Below, piece by piece: positions 15,952-25,011 of a DNA stretch of 64,000 nt (its first letter is position 1; each line of letters begins with the position of its first letter). The translations under genes and the position numbers were made by a program. The notes below the pieces were generated by a model that saw only the letters and a list, made by a program, of their open reading frames with translations, had not been told where the DNA came from and ran no database searches. This stretch comes from Mucilaginibacter sp. OK098 (GTDB taxonomy: Bacteria; Bacteroidota; Bacteroidia; Sphingobacteriales; Sphingobacteriaceae): the NCBI RefSeq assembly GCF_900142915.1, contig NZ_FRCM01000003.1, positions 680,273 to 744,272 of the forward strand, written 5' to 3'.

Positions 15952-17094
15952 TTAAAGCTTCAAAGCCAGCGTGGCTACTTCTTCGCCCACTAAACTTCCC
16001 ATTGCAACGCCCATTCCATTACATCGTACTGCGCAGAAAATGTTTGGTTCAACCTGTTTAACAATGGGCCTTATATCATCGCCAAAACCCATAATACCGC
16101 TCCACCAGTAATCAACTTCAAAATTTTGGCCGGGAAGTATTACTTCTTTCAAGCAGGAAATGAGCTTGTTTTTAACAGTATCCGTATGGCCGAAATCCCA
16201 GGTTTCTTCGGCGGCATAGTCAAGGTTGCGGCCGCCGCCAAACAACACCCGGTTATCAATATTTCTGAAATAATAATAGCCTTCGTTAAAATGATAGGTG
16301 CCCTTTAGTTTTAACCCGGCAATAGGTTTTGTTACCAGCACCTGCCCGCGGCCAGGCGTAACTTTAAGCTCAGGAAACAGCTGGTTTGCAAAAGCGTTGG
16401 TGGCCAATATTACTTTGCCGGTTTTAAAATTCCCTTGCGATGTTGTGAGCTTTACCCCAATGCCTTCATTTTCAATTTTTTTTATCTCACAGCCATTTAA
16501 AACCATTACGCCCAGGCTGTACACTTTATTTAATAAGGTACACATCATTTTACCCGTATGCAGCTGGCCTTCATAAGGGTTATAGATCATCCGGCTAACC
16601 TTACCAAGCCCAAAACCTGCTATTTTAGCATCAACAACTGAATAAATGTCAGGTTTGCCTATAGCTTGCTTTAATAAATTGTTAAAATACGTTAATTGCC
16701 CAATGCTTTCTTCAGCCCTGCCCGGCTCATCATCCATAAATAATTCATAGCCACCGTTTTGTTGGTATTCTATATTTTCATCTCCCAGGTTTTGCCGAAG
16801 CCGCTGCAGACCACGCCATTTATAATCAACCATCCGCAAAACTTCGGCTTCAGATGATTTTTTAAGATAGGCTATTTGTTCGGAAATGGTACCAAAGCAT
16901 GCAAAACCCGCATTTTTTGTGCTGGCTCCGGTTGGTAAAAAGCCGCGCTCCAATACCAGTACTTTTAAAGCCGATTGCTGTGTTTTTAAATGCAGCGCGG
17001 CACTTAAGCCAACAAGGCCGCTGCCGATAATAATTATATCGGCATTGTCAATAAATGCGGTTCGTTCCCAATATGAAAATGTATTTGCTTCCAC
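15952..17094 (-). CDS. FAD-dependent oxidoreductase, DAO family
   Basis: 380 residues. A Rossmann FAD-binding motif lies near residue 20 (DIIIIGSGLVGLSAALHL, GxGxxG) with an acidic strand end (VLVLERG). KVILATNAFA and GRGQVLVTKP are typical DAO-family blocks, and the C-terminus ends in a second FAD contact (AVRCNGMGVAMGSLVGEEVA). Members oxidise amines, such as glycine, sarcosine or gamma-glutamylputrescine, with release of peroxide. The substrate is not inferable. The short YWERTAF start resembles putrescine-pathway oxidases. It is monocistronic. Confidence 0.88.
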   Translation of the reverse strand: MEANTFSYWERTAFIDNADIIIIGSGLVGLSAALHLKTQQSALKVLVLERGFLPTGASTKNAGFACFGTISEQIAYLKKSSEAEVLRMVDYKWRGLQRLRQNLGDENIEYQQNGGYELFMDDEPGRAEESIGQLTYFNNLLKQAIGKPDIYSVVDAKIAGFGLGKVSRMIYNPYEGQLHTGKMMCTLLNKVYSLGVMVLNGCEIKKIENEGIGVKLTTSQGNFKTGKVILATNAFANQLFPELKVTPGRGQVLVTKPIAGLKLKGTYHFNEGYYYFRNIDNRVLFGGGRNLDYAAEETWDFGHTDTVKNKLISCLKEVILPGQNFEVDYWWSGIMGFGDDIRPIVKQVEPNIFCAVRCNGMGVAMGSLVGEEVATLALKL

Positions 17095-17225
17095 TGCGTT
17101 ATATTATTTTACGGAATGCTTTTTGTTTGTTGGTCATTGGTCAGTTGTCATTAGTCATTGGGGGGTAAATGGAAGACTTTGATTCTTGACTTCAGATCAT
17201 ACAATTATCTAACAAAAATATAAAT

Positions 17226-17954
17226 ATGAATCACATATCATTTATTACAGGATATATAGGCTATAATTCAGCCTGGTTTTTGATGATCGTTATAGCAATA
17301 ATAAGCTTTATTGTTCAATGGCGGTTCAAAAGCAAATTTAAACAATATGCAGAGATCCCGTTGTTATCCGGCTTATCGGGCCAGGAAGTGGCTGAAAAGA
17401 TGCTGCGCGATAACGGCATTTATGATGTGCAGGTAATATCTGTTGAAGGGCAGCTTACCGACCATTATAACCCCGAAACCAAAACCGTTAATTTAAGCCC
17501 GGATGTATTTTACAGCCGCAGCGTGGCCTCTGCAGCTGTAGCGGCTCATGAATGTGGGCATGCCGTTCAGCATGCCAGGGCTTACAGCTGGCTGAGCCTG
17601 CGTACGGCCATGGTCCCGGTTATTAATATAGCATCAGCCCTAACCCAATGGACCTTGTTTATTGGCGTTATCCTGTTGTTTTTTGTCCATAGCCCATATG
17701 TGCTGGCTATTGGTGTTGTGGCGCTGGCAGTTGTTACTACTTTTAGTTTTGTAACACTCCCGGTTGAGTTTGATGCCAGCAACAGGGCGCTGGCATGGCT
17801 TAATAATAATTACACCGTTATGCAAACCAGCGAAGAGCATGAACAGGCAAAAGACGCCTTATGGTGGGCCGCCATGACCTATGTTGTTGCTGCGTTAAGC
17901 GCATTGGCTACCCTGCTTTATTACGCTTCGCTTTTGTTTAACAGGCGGAACTAA
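17226..17954 (+). CDS. YugP-family membrane zinc metallopeptidase
   Basis: 242 residues. There are an N-terminal membrane helix at about 17-31, a cytoplasmic segment, the zincin motif HECGH at 108-112 followed by AVQHARAY, and three further hydrophobic segments (about 129-152, 155-178 and 215-235). LPVEFDASNRALAWL supplies the third ligand region. This is the standard YugP layout. The physiological substrate is unknown. A perfect hairpin terminator follows the gene. Confidence 0.93.
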   Translation: MNHISFITGYIGYNSAWFLMIVIAIISFIVQWRFKSKFKQYAEIPLLSGLSGQEVAEKMLRDNGIYDVQVISVEGQLTDHYNPETKTVNLSPDVFYSRSVASAAVAAHECGHAVQHARAYSWLSLRTAMVPVINIASALTQWTLFIGVILLFFVHSPYVLAIGVVALAVVTTFSFVTLPVEFDASNRALAWLNNNYTVMQTSEEHEQAKDALWWAAMTYVVAALSALATLLYYASLLFNRRN

Positions 17955-17984
17955 GCTCAACTTTTAAAGAATGCTTTTTAATGG

Positions 17985-18018
17985 ATCCTCATTTGATAAA
18001 TCAAATGGGGATTTTTTT
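17985..18018 (+). terminator. Intrinsic terminator after YugP gene
   Basis: ATCCTCATTTGAT pairs with ATCAAATGGGGAT (one mismatch) around an AA loop, followed by seven T. Confidence 0.85.
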
Positions 18019-18091
18019 ATAACGTTATATACCTTATGCCATCCGAAACATAATTACCAGCTGATTGTCTATAACTTATTAGCATATCCCA

Positions 18092-18373
18092 ATGAAAAAA
18101 ATAGTTATAATATTCATCCTGACAGGTGTAATGGGTATTTGCATGCCCGCGATAGCAAATAATATCAAGTTCCAAAGCACTAAAACCATTCAACATACAG
18201 ATACTGTTAAACGCAAGATTATTAAGAAACGGAGAAAAATTGCAAGCCGGCATGTTTCAGCCGCGCGCAGCCAGCGGATGCAAATACAATTGAGGCAGGC
18301 AAAAAAGCATTTAAAGGAGGACAAAAAAGCTGACAGCGCCCAAAACGCGGTCAAAAAAGAGCTGCACCCTTAA
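18092..18373 (+). CDS. Small exported basic protein
   Basis: 93 residues. There is a signal peptide of about 22 residues ending at MPAIAN. The mature part is very basic (KRKIIKKRRKIASRH; RQAKKHLKEDKKA) and probably helical. No domain is recognised. It is bracketed by two good terminators and so is a monocistronic unit, which supports it being real. A charged periplasmic or surface peptide binding nucleic acid or polysaccharide is possible but not shown. Confidence 0.6.
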   Translation: MKKIVIIFILTGVMGICMPAIANNIKFQSTKTIQHTDTVKRKIIKKRRKIASRHVSAARSQRMQIQLRQAKKHLKEDKKADSAQNAVKKELHP

Positions 18374-18436
18374 AAAGTAATCAGAAACAGCGGAAGTGTT
18401 GAACTGCCCTGTCCATTATAATTTACCATTTATTAT

Positions 18437-18473
18437 AAAAAGCTCCGCCATGTATTTTAGGCGGAGCTTTTTT
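18437..18473 (+). terminator. Intrinsic terminator after small basic protein gene
   Basis: AAAAGCTCCGCC and GGCGGAGCTTTT form a perfect stem with a 10-nt loop and T-run. Confidence 0.88.
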
Positions 18474-18589
18474 ATTGGCATACCTAAATACTCAACATTA
18501 GGATAGCATTAGAATTTGCTTTTCAAGGCTTTTAGGCTAAACTATTCTTATTTCAAATTGTCATACAACCGTTACAAATAAACAATAGC

Positions 18590-19627
18590 ATGAAAACAAT
18601 CGGAAAAATATTGACCCCCTTATGTATAATCTTTTTGTTGACAATGACAAAAACGTATGCACAGATCAGCGTAGGTGTATCCATAAGGATAGCCCCGCCG
18701 GCATTACCTGTTTATGTTCAACCCGCATGCCCCATTGATGGCTATTTATGGCAACCTGGCTACTGGGCCTATGATGATAACGATGGATATTACTGGGTAC
18801 CAGGTGTATGGGTATCGCCCCCCCGCCCAGGTTACTTGTGGACCCCGGCTTATTGGGGCTATGAAGGCGGCGTTTATGGATTTCACTCAGGATACTGGGG
18901 AGAACATGTAGGTTTCTATGGCGGTATAAATTACGGTTTTGGATATGGTGGCGTTGGTTTTGGAGGCGGAGCATGGTCTGGAGGAGCATTCAGGTATAAC
19001 ACTGCCGTTGTAAACGTAAATACAACTGTTGTTCACAATACTTATATTGACCGTACTGTAATTGTAAATAACACAACTATAAATAACCGTACAAGCTTTA
19101 ATGGCCCTGGTGGGGTTGCAGCACAACCCAGGCCCGAAGAACGGGCGGCTATGAATGAACAGCACATTCAACCTACTTCCCAACAGCTATCACATCAGCA
19201 AACTGCAAGCAAGGATAAAAATCAGTATGTTTCTGCAAATCATGGCCAGCCGGCAGCAACCGCCCTCAACAAAATAAATGGCCGGCCGTTTGATCAGCAA
19301 GGGCATACAGCCAGGGCCACATCGTTTGGCAATGCAAGGCAGAACGCTAACAACAAGCCGGAGGGCAACCTGCCAAATGCGGCCAACCCGGATAAAAATC
19401 AAAAAGCAGAAAACGGCAAACCGGAAGAACTAAAAAATAACGTTCAGTCAAATCCCCAGGCACAACAACATTTGCAAAACCAGCAAAGGGTGCAACAGCA
19501 ACAACACCAGCAAAATCAGCAAAGAACGCAACAACAAAGGGTACAACAGCAAAGGGTGCCGCAACACCCAAGGCAACAGCCATCAAGGCCACATAATGCA
19601 CCCAAGCCCGAAGAGCATCACAGGTAA
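18590..19627 (+). CDS. YXWGXW-repeat exported protein
   Basis: 345 residues. A signal peptide ends near TYAQ. Residues about 44-110 carry Trp/Tyr/Gly/Pro repeats of the YXWGXW type (GYLWQPGYWAYDDNDGYYW; GVWVSPPRPGYLWTPAYWGY). A glycine-rich stretch and a Thr/Asn/Val-rich strand region follow. The last 120 residues are low-complexity, rich in Gln, Asn, His and Pro. This is a known family of surface or periplasmic proteins without assigned function, common in Bacteroidota and Proteobacteria. The disordered tail suggests cell-wall or matrix association. Monocistronic, with a strong terminator. Confidence 0.88.
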   Translation: MKTIGKILTPLCIIFLLTMTKTYAQISVGVSIRIAPPALPVYVQPACPIDGYLWQPGYWAYDDNDGYYWVPGVWVSPPRPGYLWTPAYWGYEGGVYGFHSGYWGEHVGFYGGINYGFGYGGVGFGGGAWSGGAFRYNTAVVNVNTTVVHNTYIDRTVIVNNTTINNRTSFNGPGGVAAQPRPEERAAMNEQHIQPTSQQLSHQQTASKDKNQYVSANHGQPAATALNKINGRPFDQQGHTARATSFGNARQNANNKPEGNLPNAANPDKNQKAENGKPEELKNNVQSNPQAQQHLQNQQRVQQQQHQQNQQRTQQQRVQQQRVPQHPRQQPSRPHNAPKPEEHHR

Positions 19628-19637
19628 AATACTTATC

Positions 19638-19680
19638 AAACAAAAACCCCGGCTGTTTATATGACCGGGGTTTTGTTTTT
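19638..19680 (+). terminator. Intrinsic terminator after YXWGXW gene
   Basis: AAACAAAAACCCCGG pairs with CCGGGGTTTTGTTT across a 12-nt loop and ends in T. Confidence 0.85.
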
Positions 19681-19870
19681 ATTTATATTGAGCGACGGCC
19701 CCAAAGCCGAACTATGTAAGAACCCACATTTTATATTTCCCCCCACATTTGTAGTTGACAATCGGCCGGCCAAACATTATCTCTGCTGATTGCCGCATAA
19801 TTAACTATAAATCAGCCAATAAAATCAGAACTTAAAGACTGCTTATGCTTAATTCCCGATTTTTTTAATT

Positions 19871-19878
19871 TATTTTTG
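19871..19878 (+). promoter_or_regulatory. Candidate -7 box of GH79-like gene
   Basis: TATTTTTG matches TAnnTTTG exactly, 51 bp before the ATG at 19930. The -33 element is not clear. The rest of 19683-19929 shows nothing else. Confidence 0.35.
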
Positions 19879-19929
19879 TGGCCGTAATATTATTACTACA
19901 AAACTATTGATCCCTTATACCCTGATTAA

Positions 19930-21363
19930 ATGAACAGACCGTGGTTTGTGGCCATCGTATTGGCAGTTAGCTTTTGTGCATGCAAAAAGGCTACATTTGA
20001 TACAGACCCGCCGGTACAACACAATCAGCCTGCTATTCCTGTTACCATAATATTAGACCAAAACCTTCCGGGTTATACCATTCATCACCAGTTTGAGGGC
20101 CTTAGCTATGAAACTGCTCTTTTAACAGAAAGCCCGGGCTATCTTAATGAAAACAACACTGTACTTATTCAACTCATAAAAAACCTTGGGAAAGGGGTTT
20201 TACGCATTGGTGGTAACAGCAGTGATGAAATTGACTGGGGAGGTGATGACCCAGGTACCGATACCCTCAAAAGAAAACTTACAAAAGCCGATATTGACCG
20301 CCTGGCAGCATTTTCAAAAGCCATTAAATGGCCGGTTTTGTTTGGCCTTAACCTGGCAAACAATAATGCCGCACAAGCCGTTGACGAGGCTCATTACGTT
20401 CACAATGCGCTTCAAAATAATCTATATGCCCTGCAGTCAGGTAATGAGCCGGATGTTTTTTGTTTTGGCCCCCGTCCGCGCACTTATAAATACCAGGATT
20501 ATCAGCGTGAGTGGAATAAGTATTATACGGTAATAAAACGCATGGTGCCCGGCGCAAATTTTGCGGGCCCGGATATTGACCCCTTTAACACCCAGTGGTT
20601 CAGCGAATTTACCAGGGACGAGCATCAGAAGGTTAACCTGCTTGATTCGCACTATTATAACTACGGCCCGGCATCTGATCCTGCAATAAATATAAATAAC
20701 GTTTTAAGGCCAAATAAAAACATGGGTGAGTTTTTGCGGGGAATGGATAAGATTGCTTCGGCGCATAACCTGCCCTTCCGCATATCAGAAGCCAACAGCA
20801 TTTGGGGCCGAGGCAAACCCGGGGTGAGCAATACTTTTGCATCCGCCTTGTGGGCGCTTGATTTTATGTGGAGCGTTGCTGAAAATAATGGACAAGGCGT
20901 CAATTTTCATGGCGGGGGCATCCGCTTTGTTTATACGCCAATTAATATAGATAACGGCATTACTACAGCTCGCCCGGTGTATTATGCTATGCTGGCTTTT
21001 AAATACGGAGCAATAGGCGGCAAGATAATCCCGGCCCGGATTGTTGGCCGCGATGAAAGCAATAATTATAGTGTGCATGCCTGTGTTAATGCAGATAATT
21101 CCACCTCGTTAACTTTAATAAATAAGGAGATCGGGAAGGATTTTTCATTTACCGTTCAACTAAGTAAAACGGCATCGATTATAAAAATAGCAAGGCTTAA
21201 CGCACCTTCAATTACCGCATTAAACGGAGTTACTTTTGCCGGAAGCACAGTAAATACCGACGGGGTTTTTACCCCAGCTATTACCGAACAATATCGCACC
21301 GATCAAAAAAGCCTGGTAGTAACTGTTCCGGCGGGAAGTGCGGCAGTGGTGGTGATTAAGTAA
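19930..21363 (+). CDS. GH79-like glycoside hydrolase lipoprotein
   Basis: 477 residues. The lipoprotein signal ends in FCAC (C17 or C19). The barrel shows LSYETALL, GVLRIGGNSSDE, LQSGNEPDVF with the candidate acid/base Glu after Asn, and RISEANSIWGRG with the candidate nucleophile Glu. The C-terminal 90 residues form a beta-sandwich. This order matches clan GH-A enzymes of family 79 (beta-glucuronidase/heparanase group). The likely reaction is release of uronic acid from a glycan outside the cell. The family is inferred from motifs; related clan GH-A families (GH30, GH39, GH44) are alternatives. Confidence 0.75.
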   Translation: MNRPWFVAIVLAVSFCACKKATFDTDPPVQHNQPAIPVTIILDQNLPGYTIHHQFEGLSYETALLTESPGYLNENNTVLIQLIKNLGKGVLRIGGNSSDEIDWGGDDPGTDTLKRKLTKADIDRLAAFSKAIKWPVLFGLNLANNNAAQAVDEAHYVHNALQNNLYALQSGNEPDVFCFGPRPRTYKYQDYQREWNKYYTVIKRMVPGANFAGPDIDPFNTQWFSEFTRDEHQKVNLLDSHYYNYGPASDPAININNVLRPNKNMGEFLRGMDKIASAHNLPFRISEANSIWGRGKPGVSNTFASALWALDFMWSVAENNGQGVNFHGGGIRFVYTPINIDNGITTARPVYYAMLAFKYGAIGGKIIPARIVGRDESNNYSVHACVNADNSTSLTLINKEIGKDFSFTVQLSKTASIIKIARLNAPSITALNGVTFAGSTVNTDGVFTPAITEQYRTDQKSLVVTVPAGSAAVVVIK

Positions 21364-21372
21364 AGTTAGAGG

Positions 21373-21440
21373 TTAGTTAATTAGAGATTAGGGGGAAGCC
21401 AATGGATTACCACCCCTTCTTCTAATCTCTAATTAACTAA
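21373..21440. repeat. 19-bp perfect inverted repeat between convergent genes
   Basis: TTAGTTAATTAGAGATTAG (21373-21391) and its exact reverse complement (21422-21440) flank a 30-bp interior. It may act as a bidirectional terminator for the GH79-like and GH92 genes. AT-rich arms of this kind are probably a dispersed family. Confidence 0.6.
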
Positions 21441-21457
21441 TCTCCAATCGCTAACCC

Positions 21458-23749
21458 CTACCTGTGTTTCGCTCCCATTACAAAAGTGATCTCGCCGCCG
21501 TTCATAATATCGGCATGGGTTAAAAACAAGCTGTTATGCGGCTGGCCGTTAAGGGTTATCTTTTGGATATAAACGTTTTTGTCACTTTGGTTTTTTACAT
21601 TGATGGTGAAGGTTTTGCCATCGCCTACCTGGATCACCGCATGGCTTACTGCCGGGCTGCCTATGGCATACTGATCTGTAGCTGGAGCAACCGGGTAAAA
21701 GCCCAGGGAGCTAAAAATATACCAGGCGCTCATTTGGCCCGTATCATCATTACCACCCAAACCATCTGGGGTTGGCTTGTACATTTTAGGCAATATCATC
21801 CGGATCTTCTCCTGTGTTTTCCAGGGTTTGTCGGTCCAGTCGTACAAATAAGCTACATGGTGCGATGGCTCGTTGCCGTGCACGTAGTTGCCAATTATCC
21901 CGTCTTTGGTAATATCTTCTGTTTCGGCAAAGTATTTATCCGGCAGGTTGTAGCTGAAAAGGCTATCTACATACGTTACAAAACGCTTATTGCCGCCCAT
22001 CATTTTTATCAGCCCTTCCGGGTCCTGCGGAACATACAGTGTGTAGTTCCAGGCATTGCCTTCAATAAAGCCCTGGTTAATGGTGGTAAACGGGTCAAAG
22101 TTTTTGCGAAAGGTTCCGTCAGTTAACTTAGGATGCATAAAACCGCTTTTAGGGTCGTACACATTTTTCCAGTTTTGTGAGCGCTTGTTAAAGTCCTCGT
22201 AAATGTCCATCCGGTTTAGCTTTTTAGCTATTTGGGCAATACAAAAATCGTCATAAGCATATTCCTGGGTTGATGATACCGAGTTACCGTTCTTTTCATC
22301 AGGAATATAGCCCATATCCATATAATAGCCAATCCCCTCATAATCGCGGTGGCGGGCGGTTGCTACACAGGCATCCAGCGCTTTATTAGCATCAAAAGGG
22401 GCATTGCCCTTAACCACAGCATCAGCAATAACAGATACGCTGTGATAGCCGCTCATGCACCAGTTCTCGTTGGCGCTATTGCTCCATATGGGCAGCATAT
22501 GCTCCGGGCTCTGGTCAAAGTGGGCCATCATGGATTGAACCATATCCGAGTTTCTTTTTGGGTCGATGATGTTAAACAGCGGGTGCAGGGCACGGTGCGT
22601 ATCCCAAAGGCTGAAAGTAGTGTAGTTGGTAAACCCTTCCGCTTTGTGAATGTTCTGGTCAAGGCCTTTGTACTGCCCATCCACATCCATGTAAATGGTT
22701 GGGTTTATCATAGCATGATACATTGAGGTGTAAAAGTCTTCCTTTTCGTCCTTGCTGCCGTCAATCACAATTTTATGCAGCTCGGCTTCCCATTGTGCCT
22801 GGCCATCGGCCTTCACTTTATCAAAATCCCAACCCGGAATCTCGACCTTCATGTTGTTCAATGCGCCATCAATGCTTACCGGCGACAAGGCAAATTTTAT
22901 TTTGATCTTTTCGCCTTCTTCTGTTTTAAAATCGAAGTACGTTTTTAACTGACGGCCAGCCAAATCAGGGAAGTTTTTCACCCTTGCAAACTTGCCCCAA
23001 AAGCCGCCGTACACTTCGCGTTTATCAAATTTTTTATACCCCATCTGGATAAATGGCTTATTAAACGTCATAGCAAAATACAGCGTGCGGGTACGAGCCC
23101 AGCCATTGGTTTGGCGGTAACCAACTACGGTGCTATCATTCACCATGCGCAAATAGGTCCACACGTTTTTATCCGGGTAGTTATAAATGCCCGCCATCAG
23201 ATCGAGAATAATGTGCGCATTATCTGATTTCGGGAAAGTATACTGGTGAAAGCCAACGCGGGTGCTGGTGGTCATTTCAGCAATAATGCCGCTGGCATCA
23301 AGCTTTACTTTGTAGTAATTTGCCGCGCTCACCTCGTTATCATGCGAGAAAGCAGAACGGTAGCCGCTGCCGGGCTTATCTGCTGTACCCGGATTTAGTT
23401 GCACTTTACCAACGGTTGGCATAATCAAAAAGTCGCCAAGGTCACTATGCCCTGTACCGCTAAAGTGGGTATGACTAAAGCCAACAATGGTTTTATCATC
23501 GTACTGATAGCCGGCGCAATACTTATATACATCCGGGTTGTATTTTCCATTAAGCTCATAGCCCGCGGTATCTGTTTCGGGGCTAAGCTGCACCATACCA
23601 AATGGCACCGTAGCGCCCGGGTAAACATGCCCCATCCGTTGTGTGCCTATTATAGGCTTAACGTATTGAATTAAATTGTCGTTGGTTTTTGTTTGAGCCG
23701 ACACGATTACGGTTGCGCAGCTAAAGAGAGCGGTCAGTATTTTCTTCAT
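21458..23749 (-). CDS. GH92 alpha-mannosidase, exported
   Basis: 763 residues. The signal peptide ends near VSAQ. The N-terminal GH92 block YVKPIIGTQRMGHVYPG is followed by PFGMVQLSPET, GFSHTHFSGTGHSDLGD, then the catalytic domain with HRALHPLFNI, NENWCMSGYHSV, FIEGNAWNYTLYVPQDPEG and GNDDTGQMSAWYIFSSLGF. The last carries the Asp pair typical of the family. GH92 enzymes are calcium-dependent inverting exo-alpha-mannosidases, many acting on alpha-1,2 linkages of N-glycans or yeast mannan. Export suggests glycan scavenging. TATATTTG at 23774-23781 on its strand could be the -7 box. Confidence 0.95.
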   Translation of the reverse strand: MKKILTALFSCATVIVSAQTKTNDNLIQYVKPIIGTQRMGHVYPGATVPFGMVQLSPETDTAGYELNGKYNPDVYKYCAGYQYDDKTIVGFSHTHFSGTGHSDLGDFLIMPTVGKVQLNPGTADKPGSGYRSAFSHDNEVSAANYYKVKLDASGIIAEMTTSTRVGFHQYTFPKSDNAHIILDLMAGIYNYPDKNVWTYLRMVNDSTVVGYRQTNGWARTRTLYFAMTFNKPFIQMGYKKFDKREVYGGFWGKFARVKNFPDLAGRQLKTYFDFKTEEGEKIKIKFALSPVSIDGALNNMKVEIPGWDFDKVKADGQAQWEAELHKIVIDGSKDEKEDFYTSMYHAMINPTIYMDVDGQYKGLDQNIHKAEGFTNYTTFSLWDTHRALHPLFNIIDPKRNSDMVQSMMAHFDQSPEHMLPIWSNSANENWCMSGYHSVSVIADAVVKGNAPFDANKALDACVATARHRDYEGIGYYMDMGYIPDEKNGNSVSSTQEYAYDDFCIAQIAKKLNRMDIYEDFNKRSQNWKNVYDPKSGFMHPKLTDGTFRKNFDPFTTINQGFIEGNAWNYTLYVPQDPEGLIKMMGGNKRFVTYVDSLFSYNLPDKYFAETEDITKDGIIGNYVHGNEPSHHVAYLYDWTDKPWKTQEKIRMILPKMYKPTPDGLGGNDDTGQMSAWYIFSSLGFYPVAPATDQYAIGSPAVSHAVIQVGDGKTFTINVKNQSDKNVYIQKITLNGQPHNSLFLTHADIMNGGEITFVMGAKHR

Positions 23750-23773
23750 TTGTTGAGATCAGTAGTTAACGCC

Positions 23774-23781
23774 CAAATATA
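23774..23781 (-). promoter_or_regulatory. -7 box of GH92 gene
   Basis: Read on the minus strand, TATATTTG is an exact TAnnTTTG, 25 bp before the ATG at 23749. No clear -33 box, so activation may be needed. Confidence 0.4.
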
Positions 23782-23935
23782 GTATTAACCACTGATTTTT
23801 TTAATTGAAGGATTGCGTTGATTCTGTAACAATTGTAACATCTGATTTTTTTCTGATTTATGTTTTTTAAGTCAAAAAAGCAATTGAAATTAATCCCGGT
23901 GATCCTTAAATCCAGTAAATCAAAGTTCAAAATCA

Positions 23936-23943
23936 TACCTTTG
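23936..23943 (+). promoter_or_regulatory. -7 box of DUF3050 gene
   Basis: TACCTTTG is an exact TAnnTTTG, 26 bp before the ATG at 23969. The -33 region lacks TTTG at the expected distance. Confidence 0.4.
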
Positions 23944-23968
23944 CGGCCTTAAAGCATCCGGAAAGCAG

Positions 23969-24754
23969 ATGAATGAGGAAATAAAGAAACTACAGCAAGC
24001 GATTGAGCCATTAAGGCAGCAGATAATTAACCATAAAGTTTACGGCTTAATAACCAGTATTGAAGACCTCGGCATTTTTATGAACCATCATATTTATGCC
24101 GTTTGGGATTTCATGTCGCTGCTGAAGGCTTTGCAGCAAAATTTAACCTGTACGGCAGTGCCCTGGTTTCCGGTTGGTTCGGCAAATACGAGGTATTTAA
24201 TTAACGAGATTGTAACCGGAGAAGAATCCGACGTGGATAGCGAAGGCAATCGTAAAAGCCATTATGAAATGTATTTGGATGCCATGCAGCAATGCGGTGC
24301 TGAACCAACGGCTTTTCTTGATTTTATTGCTGCGCTTAAAAACTCCGGCGATGTTAGCGCCGCCTTTAGTACTTTAGATGTGCCGGTAACTGTACGAAAC
24401 TTTGTTGAGCATACTTTCGAAGTAATAAACAGTGGAAAATCGTATTTACAAGCAGCTGTTTTTACCTTCGGCAGGGAAGATCTTATCCCTAACATGTTCC
24501 TTTCCATAGTTAATGATCTTAACAGTAAGTTTCCCGGACAGGTCTCTCAATTTAAATATTATCTCGACCGCCATATAGAGGTAGACGGTGATCACCACAG
24601 TTACCTTGCATTGGAGATGACTGCAGAGCTGTGCGGTAATGATCCTCAAAAATGGGAAGAAATAACAGCAGCAGCTATCATCGCCCTGCAAAAGCGGATA
24701 GGCTTATGGGATGGTGTTTATGAAGAGATTTTGAGCAGCAGGGTAATGGCATAG
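23969..24754 (+). CDS. DUF3050 protein (heme-oxygenase-like fold)
   Basis: 261 residues, matching DUF3050 length. Signature stretches are [39 protein letters not shown] with ESDVD, and [11 protein letters not shown] late [12 protein letters not shown] resembles the second ligand helix. The histidines and acidic residues are placed as in diiron, heme-oxygenase-like oxidases, to which this family has been related by fold. The substrate is unknown. Monocistronic. Confidence 0.85.
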   Translation: MNEEIKKLQQAIEPLRQQIINHKVYGLITSIEDLGIFMNHHIYAVWDFMSLLKALQQNLTCTAVPWFPVGSANTRYLINEIVTGEESDVDSEGNRKSHYEMYLDAMQQCGAEPTAFLDFIAALKNSGDVSAAFSTLDVPVTVRNFVEHTFEVINSGKSYLQAAVFTFGREDLIPNMFLSIVNDLNSKFPGQVSQFKYYLDRHIEVDGDHHSYLALEMTAELCGNDPQKWEEITAAAIIALQKRIGLWDGVYEEILSSRVMA

Positions 24755-24756
24755 TC

Positions 24757-24867
24757 GGGGTGAGTCAACCCGCCATGCATTTGCGTTAATATCGCGCGCA
24801 CATTTACCCACCCGGTCATTGCTTCACTCGACCTCCCTCCCTTCGCTGCGCGTAAGGAGGGAAGAAG
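24757..24867. repeat. Dispersed repeat family 1, copy A
   Basis: Begins GGGGTGAGTCAACCCGCCAT and ends in the hairpin CCTCCC...GGAGGG. It shares blocks with copies at 43911, 56041 and 59869 (the last inverted). The left-end hairpin present in the longer copies is missing here. Confidence 0.7.
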
Positions 24868-24965
24868 ATTCTTTGGCTTAATAATATTATCCATAGCTAT
24901 TTATACGGCAGGAAATTTTCATCTGCCTACTTTTCTTTCCGGGAAACATTTTACGGTTCCGGGCG

Positions 24966-24996
24966 TTTGTATCGCATAATAAATAGTTTAGTTTTG
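24966..24996 (+). promoter_or_regulatory. Consensus promoter of GT51 gene
   Basis: TTTG (24966-24969), 19 bp, then TAGTTTTG (24989-24996): an exact match to the Bacteroidota housekeeping promoter, 16 bp before the ATG at 25012. Confidence 0.75.
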
Positions 24997-25011
24997 GATA
25001 AATATTTTTAG

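Noticed and set aside
19930..23749. Polysaccharide utilisation locus
   Set aside because: GH79-like and GH92 genes are convergent and no SusC/SusD pair is present.
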